Source: Chrysopilus asiliformis
Taxonomy: Eukaryota > Arthropoda > Insecta > Diptera > Rhagionidae
Reading direction: 5' to 3'
NCBI GenBank assembly: GCA_964034945.1
Contig: OZ035960.1
Location: 74,197,085-74,261,084 of the forward strand
DNA: 64,000 nt
Position 1 is the first letter of the stretch, and every line of letters starts with the position of its first letter. Below the pieces are notes generated by a model. It was not told the origin of the DNA, ran no database searches, and saw only the letters and a list, made by a program, of their open reading frames with translations. Both the position numbers and the translations under genes were made by a program. This document shows positions 54,791-64,000 of this stretch, piece by piece.

Positions 54791-54985
54791 ATTCTTTGTG
54801 TTATTTTTTTTTTAAGTTTCATGCTTATTTTTGAGCATATTTTGTAATTTTTCGAACATAATTAAGCGCTTAAAATGGAATTTTTCGTGTTTAAATTTGT
54901 TTGCCCTGGTCATCTGTTTTGTGTTTCACTGAGTTCATTCGACGTAGTTCTGTCGTTCAGTTAAATTGTCTCTTGAAAAAGTACG

Positions 54986-55402
54986 CTGAAAATAATGAAA
55001 AGTTTGAACTTAAATATTTCAAGGAATGCAAATAGATTTTTTTTCCATAAGATCCTGGTGATTTGTCTCACGAACTTGTCGCAAATTAGAAAGCTCGATT
55101 GAACAGCAATAGGTTGCCAAGCAAAAAAAGGATTAAAATTTTGAGGACCAAGTGAGGAAAAATGCTTCAGAGAATTTTAAAGAAGCTTTTTTAACCAAAA
55201 CAATAATTATTCTGGAATTATATATTTAAAAAAATACGAACGAAACATTAAAAAACCAAATCAAATTTTTTGACAGAGTATGTATTTGACTTTGGAAGCT
55301 TATTGCTCTCTTTTAGTTACAAATATAAAAAATGCATACTTTTAAATTTGCTTTCGCCCACGTCAGTTCTAGATCCCGCCATCTGCTATCTCAAATGGGA
55401 CA
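54986..55402. other. No gene recognised
   Basis: AT-rich intronic DNA between the duplication and the nested hAT MITEs. Confidence 0.5.
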
Positions 55403-55410
55403 CTCACAGG

Positions 55411-56691
55411 CAATGTTGGGCAAAGTTCAATCTGACTAATGATTGAAAACTAATAATTGAAAAAATCAATCATATCTTTTTTGATTAGTGATTGAATTTC
55501 TTAGTCATTAATCATTCGTAACTTTGATTGTGATTGATTAGTTTTAATCATAATCATGATTGAAAAACTAACTCTTATGATTGATTTTAATTTCAGTAGG
55601 GGTAAGTATTGTATTTATGACGGAGACCGACTCATGAAGTCATGAGGTACTTACATCTGATATTTTTGTACTCAAAATGTAAATGAAATTACAAATGATA
55701 GTGAAAGTCCCATAAGCGGACACTCCAGTGGCGGCTTTATAGGGGAGGCAACGGAGGCATTGCCTCCTTATGACATTTTATAAAAATGTTTTTCTAACGT
55801 ATGCCTTTAATTTTTTATACCATAATGGACTGAATAAAAATCTGTATGTTCAGAAAATAATAATTTAAAAGAAAATACTATTCTCTAATGTCGAATTCTC
55901 TAAAACATAAACTACAAATTCTCTTCATAGAGGCTAGCCTCCGATTCGTACAAATACTTTCATACAGCTTTTGCTAAGCACAAGCATCGGAGGCTAGCCT
56001 CTATGAAAAGATTTTTTTACGGCGCCTAAAGTTAGTTAAAACTAAAGTTAGTTAAAACTAAAGTTAGTTTTTGACGCCTAAAGTTAGTCTCAAACTCGCG
56101 GCAAACGAAATTTGAATTTCGCGACCTTATACAGTTCAGTGAATGCGTTCAAGTACGATAAAGAGGGAAATATTTTTGGGACAATTTTTCAGCAGAGCTT
56201 TGTATGGTGACAGTTGTTCTATGTTATATAGTTCTGTGGTCGTATCATAAAAAAATTTATAGAACTAAAAAAAACTTTGCCTCCTCATTTCAAATATACA
56301 CGAGCCGCCACTGGGACACTCACGGGACAATATTTATGTCCGGTTATGAAAGAAGTCCGTTTCTCAGAATAAGTTGGATTTGCGAATTTGGTCATAAGAA
56401 ATGTCATTTCATGTTTTTTGTTGTTTGCCATTTGAAATTATTTGAATTTTAATTGTTTTTCCTAAAGCCTACTATCATTTCTATACAAAAATTTTAGCGC
56501 GAAATTGAATTTAATCATTCCTATTCTTGATTGAAATTGATGATTGAAAAACTAATGATTACTGAGTTCAATTATGATTATGACTAATGTATTAATCATG
56601 ACTGAAGTAATCATGACTGAATTGGCCATGACTAAATTTTTAGTTGATTGATCAATCAACTAAAAACATTAGTTGATTACGCCCAACACTG
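55411..56691. mobile_element. hAT MITE, outer, 1.28 kb including a nested MITE
   Basis: Ends CAATGTTGGGC and GCCCAACACTG flanked by the perfect 8-mer CTCACAGG (55403-55410, 56692-56699). Subterminal zones are rich in TGATTGA/TAATCAT words. It is non-coding. Removing the nested element leaves about 685 bp. Confidence 0.94.
55726..56313. mobile_element. hAT MITE, inner, 588 bp
   Basis: Ends CAGTGGCGGCT and AGCCGCCACTG flanked by GGACACTC on both sides (55718-55725, 56314-56321). It carries an internal hairpin (TCATAGAGGCTAGCCTCCGA at about 55928 against its complement at about 55986) and a 16-bp triplet repeat AAAGTTAGTTAAAACT (56030-56075). Confidence 0.94.
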
Positions 56692-56870
56692 CTCACAGGT
56701 CCGTAGAAAGAAACAGAAAAATTGAACGGTGATTTTGGAATTGAAATGCTTATGCAGTTCCCCGATGGAATATTATTCAAGTCCTATGACCGCATTCACA
56801 CGATAAGTTTTTTGATTCATGAATCACGGCAATTATCTTTTAACATTCACGAATCATTCACGGTCATTTA

Positions 56871-57741
56871 AAATGGATCTCCATTACTGAAGCATTCGAC
56901 GTGTGCAAAAAATTGCATATAAATAGAAAGAGACAAATCTCTGTAATTGTCAGTGGGAAAGACAGAAGACGAACTCGATGTTTTTATAGGTAGTTTTATA
57001 GGATATACGTCATAGGAATTTGAACCTTATTCCATGATCATAACGCTCAACTTTCAAACATTAGCTAGACTTCAAAAAAATCTTCCACCGTGTGACAGTT
57101 GACATCGTCTTTGAATATTGTAATAAAATGGATTCGGATAGCAAAAAATTACTAATCGACATAATTTTCGATGAAGATAGCACAAGTGACACGAAGACCG
57201 TGTCGGAAAAAAAAGAGAAAGTTCTGGGTTCATGAATATTACAAGGATCGGGACATAAATGGGGCATTTCTGAGCGTTTTTGGAGCATTACGTTGTATAC
57301 ACGATCCGAGTTTCTTCTGCAAATACTTGCGAATGACGGCCACACAATTTGAAGAGCTTCTCCAAATGGTTGGGACATTAATTGAGAAGCAAGTAGTGAT
57401 TCGCGAACCACTATGCGTAATTTTACAGCAGTCAAACAAGAAATGTCAAAACACAACTTAAATGTATTGGACCTCACTATTTGTTTACGGAGAATGTGTG
57501 AGTTAAATTTTATAATTGCACACGATCTTTATAGGAAAAGTTAAAGTCGTTCAACTTCATCTACAAACGCGACATCTGGCGACGTGTGCATCCTATAAAA
57601 AAAACTACTAATGCGACATCTGGCGATGCATCGCATTTTTTTGCACACGTTGTTCTCTCTCTTTTTTACGAAGGCCTTTTTACGTAAGTGTGTCTCTATA
57701 TTTTTGCACACGTCGAATGCTTCAGTAATGGAGATCCACTA
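56871..57741 (+). mobile_element. PIF/Harbinger element relic, 871 bp
   Basis: Ends AAATGGATCTCCATTACTGA (56871) and TCAGTAATGGAGATCCACTA (to 57741); the inverted match continues for ~37 bp through GCATTCGACGTGTGCAAAAA. TTA borders both sides (56868-56870, 57742-57744). Confidence 0.92.
57128..57480 (+). pseudogene. Harbinger transposase N-terminus
   Basis: An ATG at 57128 opens MDSDSKKLLIDIIFDEDSTS; at an 8-A run (~57208-57215) the frame shifts into RKKKRKFWVHEYYKDRDING, AFLSVFGALRCIHDPSFFCK and YLRMTATQFEELLQMVGTLI. This is the conserved lead of HARBI1-like nucleases (FWVHxxxxxR...GxF...L...FFxYxRM). The DDE catalytic core is absent. Confidence 0.88.
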
Positions 57742-57744
57742 TTA

Positions 57745-58398
57745 CACGGTAAATGTTTTGACGTCCGTCTTTTTGACGTTTATGAAAGTTTTTGTCGTAA
57801 ATTAACATAAGCGAATACGAATGAGCCTGTTCACATGGTTGAAATAGTCCGCCCAATTAGGACAGAAACTGTCAGAATTATGGCAAGGTGAAGAAGTGGG
57901 GCTGCTGATAGGAACATCCACTTCAAAACTAAAATTTCCGTTTTCAGAATTCCGCCTGTGGTGCTCTGATTGGTTGACTGTCTTGTCGAATGTGTTCCAT
58001 TGTCTCTATTGTTTCGGTCGTCTTCGATGCAACACGTCGCAATGCAAAAGGCAGCTTGAGATTCTTTAGAAATGTTCCGTTTCCCAAATGTTTCACATAC
58101 AATAACATGTAATAATTAAAATCATAATTGATTCGAAAAACTAGCACCTTGACACCCTGAAGGTTGACGAAAAAACGAGATACCGATAGTGACGCCATCC
58201 CATTTTCTTGTTATGGGATTGCATGCAGTGACGCGATCTATTGTGTATACTGTGGCCTTGACAAACAATAGCATACCCGATTCTGACAGTCTTGTCGTTT
58301 TAGACAAGGCATTTTACTTGTTAGTGCTTTTCTACCAACAAAAATACGCATGACTTGAAAAAAAGTTGCGAAATTATTTAAGATATGAAAAACTGTAA
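57745..58398. other. No gene recognised (5' part of Atg18b intron 1)
   Basis: No recognisable element; short minus-strand frames near 57944-58307 have no family features. Confidence 0.5.
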
Positions 58399-58404
58399 AC
58401 TTAC

Positions 58405-58448
58405 GTGAAATCTTGATTGAAATTTATTAAAAAACCTTCATTATTCAT
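58405..58448 (-). CDS. Atg18b: Atg18b/WIPI2-like autophagy protein, exon 1
   Basis: ATG at 58448-58446, then 14 complete codons (MNNEGFLINFNQDF) plus two bases, ending at GTAAGT (58404-58399). WIPI proteins begin with L-FxNFNQDxT followed by the segment encoded at the start of exon 2; joining the exons gives a Thr from AC+A and then SITVVGVSGYRLFSL, as expected for the family. Phases match exactly. The exon is far too short to be found as an ORF. Intron 1 would be 14,064 bp. No 5' UTR boundary or core promoter was identified. Confidence 0.85.
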
Positions 58449-60051
58449 CGGGTTGTCTAAAGCAGCTGATTCACACATTTAAAAAAACAAAGCACGAAGC
58501 TCTAGTTATGCAGACCAAATTTTATTAGGAATTTCTGCACTTCTTTACTTCGTAAAACCAAACTATTTCAACAAACTTCAAAAAAACAGAAATATTATAA
58601 ATTCCTTGATTGGTGCAGTTACATCAGAAGAGCACAAAAACAATTTGTTTTATTATTGTTTATGTTTTAACTTTTGTACAAAGTCCACTCGAAGTTCACT
58701 CGAAACCCACTTTCAAAATGTTAAAAATTAATCGAGGGCCCGATATCAATAACCGAAATGTTACCAGTTGACCTAAGGATAATTTCCTAGAGTACCTATA
58801 TGAGACAGGACAGTTTCCCACCAGCTTTGAGGGTGACTAATGGGACTATTCACGAATGTAAATGTATCTGCAACTGTAACTTTACATGTGCTACATGATC
58901 CACACCAATTTTACATTAGATTCCAAATTGGTATTCACAAACTGTAACTGTAGTCGTGTTCCAATTTGATTTGTAATTCTTTCTCAACGTTGGAAAATAA
59001 GAAACTTTTTGTCTAGTTTCGTGAAACTTTAATCAACCGTATGCTATCTACTCACGGTCTATTTACGGTAAGCGCGAATAAACGTCAAAAAATATTGCAT
59101 TCAATCTCGTCATAGCTTTTATCATAATGTATCTTGTTAACAATCGATGTAATAACAAAAATTATCTCAACTTTGACAGGCAACTCCATTATTATTCAGA
59201 AAATCTCAAGCTATGCGAATAAAGCGAAATAATAAAACACACTTGAGAAAAATAACCGAAATAATAGTTTAATTGAATTGCAATTAAATCAGCTGCTTCA
59301 CATTTTGTCGACCCTATAACAAATTCGTTAAAAAAAATGTTTCTTACAACAAATGAGTCTTAAATGCTAATACATGGCAATCTCTAAAGAAGGCCAAGGC
59401 AAAATTCAAATGCCAACCGGGCGCGAAAAAAATTCATTATACTCTATTAGCATCTTAAGGCATCTGACTTCACGAAATGTTGGGCAAGAGACGAAGTGGG
59501 AACGAAAAAACCAACGAAAACTAAAAATTTCAGTTCGAGTGTAATAGGAACGACATGTGATTGGCTACCTATTCCCACTTATTTCGAAATAATCATTCGG
59601 GTTGTAGACGACAAAGCGTTCGCGTCTCGAATAGTTTTTATTTATGTGTGCTATATTTATTTATGGAACAATTCTACCATTTTATTGTCATTATACAATC
59701 AGTAATATTATAAAAATTATTAATAAATTTAATTTGGCCCCAGAATCCTACGAAATTCCGATAAATTATCTCTGACCATGATGTTGCTGAAATAAAAATG
59801 GCCCAGTTTTCATTTGTTCTACTTGTCGGTGTGGGGTTCAGTTTATCTCGTGTAATCACAAGAGGTCCAAGCAGTCGGTTTATTCAGTCCGTGTGTAATC
59901 ATAGTCTTAAATACTAGATCGACTTTTGTTGTATTAAAATCATTAGGATTATTAACTTCACGTCGCAAACTCAGAATCTTCTTCCCATCCATTATACAAC
60001 AATATTAGGTCCAACATATTTCCTTTATTTTTAAAATTTTGTATTTTTCTT
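58449..60051. other. Upstream region of the Atg18b-like gene; no clear gene
   Basis: Should include the promoter and 5' UTR of the Atg18b-like gene, but no core motif is convincing. Imperfect repeats of CTATTCACGAATGTAAATGT / GTATTCACAAACTGTAACTG occur near 58850-58955. A possible small ORF is listed separately. Confidence 0.45.
59798..59917 (+). CDS. Possible short secreted peptide or first exon
   Basis: A 39-codon frame, MAQFSFVLLVGVGFSLSRVI followed by TRGPSSRFIQSVC and a basic end. The first ~17 residues look like a signal peptide (hydrophobic core, small residues). A TATAAAAAT box lies about 90 bp upstream (59709). No homologue is recognised, and it may be chance. Confidence 0.2.
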   Translation: MAQFSFVLLVGVGFSLSRVITRGPSSRFIQSVCNHSLKY

Positions 60052-60450
60052 AAAAAAGCAGGTGTCTGTCTCGTAGAGACGGCCAGAAGACGTGGATCCG
60101 CCTAAAACGATTGCCAGTAGATATTTAAGTAAGAAATTTTATTGAAAATGAAATTAAAGAAACAAATTTTTATTTAAAACATAACAAAAGCTATAATTGC
60201 CAATCTGGCAATTATTGAAAACCCATATGGTGATTTAAGTGAACGGCGAACAGTTGTATCAAAACTTCACTTTGAAGGCAAACTTTTCAATAAGATTTTT
60301 TTAAATTTATTCCAATGGGATTTTCATGTATGGGAGTTTTTTGTAGAATCATATCCTAAATAACTTTTGTTCTTGCACTTTTTTGATAAGATGCACCGTT
60401 TTTGAGTTGTTCGGTTTCACCATACGGGTATAATAATTTTATTTATAACT
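60052..60450 (+). repeat. Repeat X, partial copy
   Basis: AAAAAAGCAGGTGTCTGTCTCG start, hairpin GTCTCGTAGAGAC, then the internally deleted DINE-1-like relic (60179-60433). It breaks off at 60450 where a different repeat starts (AGAATTTGTACCCGGCTTCG). Confidence 0.85.
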
Positions 60451-61600
60451 AGAATTTGTACCCGGCTTCGCCCGGCTAAAAGCGTGAACAGAAAAAAAAC
60501 TTAGGAAAACTAAATTCATTTGGTTAAAAATTAGGTAGCTTGTATGCTGTTCATTCGTTTTTTCTCTTCGGAAAATGATTAAGAAACTAACAAAAAATTC
60601 CAGCACTTGCATTCGGTATTACTTTACCCCCTTCCGCTTACTCCCCCACGTCTCGAGCTACTTTTTAATGGGTCTGTGTTGGGGTTGGACCCCAGTCGAA
60701 AATCTATGCCAAATTTCAGGCCAATCGGTTCAGTAGTTTCCCCGTGAAAGGGCAACATAGAGAAAGAGCTAAGTTTCGAGATCACTTTACCCCCTCCCCC
60801 CACCTCTCGGGCTACTTTTTAATGGGTCTGTGTTGGGGCTGGACCACCGACGAACATCTATTCCAAATTTCAGGCCAATCGGTTAAGTAGTTTCCCCGCG
60901 AAAGGGTAACATAGAGGAAGAGCTAAGTTTCGAGATCACTTTACCCCTCCCCTTACTCCCCCCACCAATCGGGCTACTTTTTAATGGGTCTATGTTGGTG
61001 CTGGACCCCCGACGAACATCTATGCCAAATTTCAGGCCAATCGGTTCAGTAGTTTCCCCGCGAAAGAGTAACATAGCGCAAAAACTAAGTTTCGAAATCA
61101 CTTTACCCCTCCCCTTACTCCCCCCGCCCCTCGGGATACTTTTCAATGGATCTGTGTTGAGGCTGGACCTCCGACGAACATCTATGCCAAATTTCAGGCC
61201 AATCTGTTCAGTAGTTTCCCCGCAAAAGGGTAACATAGAGGAAGAGCTAAGTTTCGAGATCACTTTACCCCCTCCCCTTACTCCCCCCACCAATCGGGCT
61301 ACTTTGTAATGGGTCTGTGTCGATGCTGGACCCCTGACGAACATCTATGTCAAATTTCAGGTCAATCGGTTCAGTAGTTTCCCCGCGAAAGGGCAACATA
61401 GAGGAAGAGCTAAGTTTCGAGATCACTTTACCCCTCCCCTTACTCCCCCCACCTCTCGGGCTACTTTTCCGTATGCTTATGTTGGAACCAGAACTACCAC
61501 AGACACTCATGCCAAATTTCAAGTCAATCGGTTCAGCCGTTTTTGCGTGAAAGAGGAACAGACAGACAGACAGACAGACAGACACCAACTCATTTTTAAA
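60451..61600. repeat. Tandem array of ~162-bp units with (CAGA)n end
   Basis: Unit landmark AATGGGTCTGTGTTGG at 60667, 60821, 60983, 61145, 61308 and a diverged one near 61469 (spacings 154, 162, 162, 163, ~161). Each unit also has CCAAATTTCAGGCCAATCGG, AGTAGTTTCCCCGCGAAAG and TCACTTTACCCC. It is preceded by a GTACCCGGCTTCGCCCGGC hairpin-like start and followed by (CAGA)n at 61560-61584. Long minus-strand frames across the array are translations of the repeat. Confidence 0.92.
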
Positions 61601-61950
61601 AGCTTTTATTTAGCTTGCCTTCGTGTCTGTCTGTTTGTCTGTCTGTCAGATCAAATTTTGCAACCCAATTTTGACCCACTTCCACTTGTCCGATTGACTT
61701 GAAATTTTGCACACTTATATAAGTCCGATGACAATACAATATTTTCACTACTTCGTCCTTGTAAGGATAACGGAAGGTCCTGTAAGGATAACGTGATTAT
61801 CCTTTTCTCCAAATTTTCCGGAAAAAAGTCTATTCTGGGGGTTTTTGGGGTTACTGAATACGATTCTCAAGTTAAAAAGCCTGTAAGGACATCTCAAATG
61901 TAAGAATATATATTCGAAGACTAAAGAACAAAATAAAAAAAATAAAAAAA
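61601..61950. other. Repeat-like DNA, unclassified
   Basis: CTGTCTGTTTGTCTGTCTGTC (61627) and TTGACTTGAAATTTTGCACA resemble the core and midsection of other mini-me-type repeats. A GTAAGGATAACG phrase is repeated (61763, 61780). Confidence 0.5.
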
Positions 61951-62225
61951 TTTTTTTTTTAAAAAAAGCTTTTATTAAAAAAGAATGCACTAAAAAGAAA
62001 AAAATAATTTTCTGGACGCTGTGTATCACAAATATAAAAGCTTTTTATGTATCACAACATCACAAATATAAAAAAAAGCGAGATAAAGCATAAAACAATA
62101 AAATAAAAATTTATCTCGCTTTTAAAAAGCTTTTATATTTGTGATACACAGCGTCCAGAAAATTATTTTTTTCTTTTTAGTCATTCTTTTTTAATAAAAG
62201 CTTTTTTTTAAAAAATTTTTTTTTT
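61951..62225. repeat. Foldback palindrome
   Basis: Left arm: AAAAAGCTTTTATTAAAAAA...CTGGACGCTGTGTATCACAA; right arm: TTGTGATACACAGCGTCCAG...TTAATAAAAGCTTTTTT. The arms are ~110-120 bp. The centre is AAAAGCGAGATAAA ... TTTATCTCGCTTTT around a ~20-bp loop. The left arm has an extra ~30-bp duplication (ATCACAACATCACAAATATA). Confidence 0.92.
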
Positions 62226-62257
62226 ATATTTTTTATATATTAGTATGATTAGTATGA

Positions 62258-63252
62258 TTGGTTTATGATAAGAGAAATGTGAAATAAATATCATACATAC
62301 AGTGTTCAAAACGCTCCCATTTCTAGTCTTTCGTTCAAATTAGTTATATATATATTAGGCCGGGTCAATTTTTTTGGGGGGAAAGGGTATAGCAAGAAAA
62401 GAATCTACGGGCATTTCTAAGACTTTTTGCCCAAGGAACCATGGGTCTAAAATCAATATCGAGCTGCCGGTTTTGACGTGGATACGTCTTGGATTTTGGT
62501 TATGGGGGTACAAATTAGAAAATCGGCTTGCTGTCATGATAACAAATTTGCAATCGATGATACTCGATAGTTTGTGGTGAGATCCGAACAGAAACTGTGT
62601 TTTAAGATCCGGCCTACATTAAAGCATTGTTTAGGGTATTTTGTTATGTTAAACTATGTTCAATTATTTTTTTAAAGATCAAAATCAAAATTTTTACTGC
62701 CGCTGCTATGCTGTGTTTGCTGCTTGTAGTACAGATTTCACATTTATACTCTTTTTATGCTCCTCCTTTGTGTGTATTGAGTGTATTGATTGAATGTCAT
62801 GTTATTTCGTTCTTTTCGCTCTTAAAAGTTTCGTTCTTAACGGCAAAAGCGTTTGCTGTGGTTTCCGACTCTCGTTCTTGGGAACGAAAATGATTTCTAT
62901 TTAAGTTTTCGCTTCTTGTTCAAAGCGTTTTGTGGGTCTCACATAAAAATGAATGAAAGCCTCGGGCGATGGCTGTTGGGTATGATGAACACACATATAT
63001 AAGTATGTATTTCATTAGTAAGAGAGCGATATTTCGCTCCCAGCATTAAAGTTCTGTTCAGGGTTGTGACTTGAAATCGTAGTAAATAGGCCGAAAAATA
63101 ATAGTAGAATCGATGAAATAGTAGTAAATTTATGTAAAACCTTCGTTATTATATATATATAACTAATTTGAACGAAAGACTAGAAATGGGAGCGTTTTGA
63201 ACACTGTATGTATGATATTTATTTCACACTTCTCTTATCATAAACCAATTAT
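62258..63252. repeat. ~95-bp inverted repeat enclosing part of repeat X
   Basis: ATTGGTTTATGATAAGAGAA...CGTTCAAATTAGTTATATAT at 62258-62352 is matched by its complement at ~63155-63252. Each arm contains the hAT end CAGTGTTCAAAACGCTCCC. The sequences beyond the TIR (ATATCATACATA) are also inverted, so this is an inverted duplication and not a transposon with direct target copies. Confidence 0.88.
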
Positions 63253-63529
63253 AAATAAAATTATTATACTTGTATGGTGAAACCGAATATCTCAAAAACG
63301 GTGCATCTTATCAAAATTTGATACAACTGTTCGCCGTTCACTTAAATCACCATACGGATTTTCAATAATTGCCAGATTGGCAATTATAGCTTTTGTTATG
63401 TTTTAAATAAAAATTTGTTTCCTTAATTTCCTTTTCACTAAAATTTCTTACTTAAATATCTATTGGCGATCGTTGTAGGCGGATCCACGTCTTCTGGCCG
63501 CCTTTACGAGACAGACACCTGCTTTTTTC
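62355..63529 (-). repeat. Repeat X, minus-strand copy
   Basis: Homologous to 37054-38804 but without the 566-bp DINE-1-like insert. It retains the short frame encoding ASRFSNLYPHNQNPRRIHVK (62470-62535) with a different downstream sequence, the hAT arm and the deleted DINE-1-like relic (63264-63404). Confidence 0.85.
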
Positions 63530-64000
63530 ATTGAAGTTTGGAAGCCGGAAAATGCTAAAAAATTGTACATTCACATACAAATGAGATAAAAAAGTTATTA
63601 ATTTTTTTATAAAAACTTGCCATAGGGGGTTTTTGGTATGAGAAATCTATTTTTGATATTTATTTTTTCCTGGGGTCCCCCAGATGGCGCTATAATGGAG
63701 GTTTTTTTGGTTTTTCTTCTATTTTAAAGCGAAAAGTTATTTTTTTTTAAATTAATTTTTTTGCGATTAATATACAATAGAAAAAAGGAAAATTTAATTA
63801 TTTTTAATAATTTTATATTTAACAAACATAAATTAATATTGATTTTTTTTTTTCATTTTTTCCTCATTTAATTTTAAGTATTAATTTCACAATTTATCAA
63901 GTTATAAATGTTGTAAATCTTTCTTACTTTCCATTTTGGGTACTTTACATCGACTTTCCAATGTTGTTGCCATAACCATATCGCGATTTTTCTCGGTAAC
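63530..64000. other. No gene recognised
   Basis: AT-rich DNA at the window edge with long T runs. Confidence 0.5.

Larger units (their letters stand above)
48965..54985. repeat. Tandem duplication, ~2.5-kb unit
   Basis: Copy 1 (48965-51460) and copy 2 (51462-54985) are nearly identical at an offset of 2495 bp up to 52098. The offset then grows to 3535 because copy 2 alone carries two insertions (52099-52586 and 52793-53340). Other differences are few: a 12-bp gap at 51082-51093 relative to copy 2, and single bases such as GAAATTATGG/GGAATTATGG. The unit includes the foldback arm, a triplicated motif block and a hAT relic. Confidence 0.93.
44341..58404 (-). other. Atg18b: Intron 1 of the Atg18b-like gene
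   Basis: Bounded by GTAAGT at 58404 and a pyrimidine-rich AG acceptor at 44342-44341. It contains a Helitron relic, a 2.5-kb tandem duplication with two later insertions, nested hAT MITEs and a Harbinger relic. A 36-bp direct repeat (ATAAAAGCTCCGATTGCGCA, 44384 and 44431) lies near the acceptor. Confidence 0.75.

Noticed and set aside
60667..61470. Possible CRISPR-like array
   Set aside because: Units are ~162 bp with no unique spacers; this is an ordinary tandem repeat in a eukaryotic genome.
60883..61588. Minus-strand frames of 107-153 codons rich in Gly/Ser and Lys
   Set aside because: They read through the ~162-bp tandem array; the peptide repeats with the DNA unit and has no domain.
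62298..63204. A complete hAT MITE with 8-bp target duplication between the two CAGTGTTC ends
   Set aside because: The flanks are inverse complements (CATACATA/TATGTATG) and not direct copies, so it is an inverted duplication.

Overview
The window looks like AT-rich, repeat-saturated insect DNA, most likely from a fly (Diptera). Three things suggest this: a high-copy family with the layout of the dipteran DINE-1/mini-me elements (subterminal inverted repeats, a (GTCY)n core, a 3' stem-loop); a mix of Gypsy, BEL/Pao, CR1/Jockey/RTE-like, hAT, mariner, Harbinger and Helitron remnants; and one spliced metazoan gene. The dipteran assignment is an inference. No prokaryotic gene organisation, rRNA, tRNA or CRISPR array was seen.

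The only host gene I can support is a WIPI2/Atg18b-type autophagy beta-propeller gene on the minus strand. Exon 1 (58405-58448) encodes the start codon and the family's NFNQD segment and ends at a GTAAGT donor. Exon 2 (43259-44340) encodes almost the whole propeller, including LRRG. The codon phases match across a 14.1-kb intron packed with mobile DNA; the C-terminal exon(s) were not found.

Layout. 1-1.2 kb: AT microsatellite and short repeats. 1.2-4.4 kb: non-LTR element on +, cut by a 503-bp TIR element. 4.6-14.2 kb: a Gypsy element on -, interrupted by a near-complete CR1-like element (4936-9306) and by a DINE-1-like element, with its gag end tandemly duplicated; a tRNA-Trp-type primer binding site lies at 14184-14196. 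14.8-15.5 kb: errantivirus-like env remnant. 16-17.5 kb: endonuclease remnant with a hAT insertion. 17.7-20.7 kb: BEL/Pao remnant with a TTAA element. 22.5-23.3 kb: second DINE-like family. 24.1-26.1 kb: RNase-H-bearing non-LTR element. 26.4-27.2 kb: Harbinger-like element with a Myb/SANT fragment. 28.4-31.7 kb: non-LTR fragments and hairpin MITEs. 32.2-36.2 kb: RTE-like element holding two insertions. 36.2-40.7 kb: nested stack (DINE-like element containing hAT, which contains further elements). 41.2-42.3 kb: mariner inside a foldback element. 42.3-42.9 kb: DINE-like copy. 43.3-58.4 kb: Atg18b exons and intron, the intron holding a Helitron (44.4-48.9 kb), a tandem duplication (49.0-55.0 kb), nested hAT MITEs (55.4-56.7 kb) and a Harbinger relic (56.9-57.7 kb). 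58.5-64 kb: gene-upstream DNA with a ~162-bp tandem array, a foldback palindrome and a long inverted repeat.

Most transposon genes are broken by stops, frameshifts or nested insertions. The exceptions are the two long CR1-like ORFs and the 1050-codon Helitron reading frame. The most informative feature is nesting: several insertions have exact target duplications, and for three of them an empty-site copy lies in the same window, so the order of events can be read directly.
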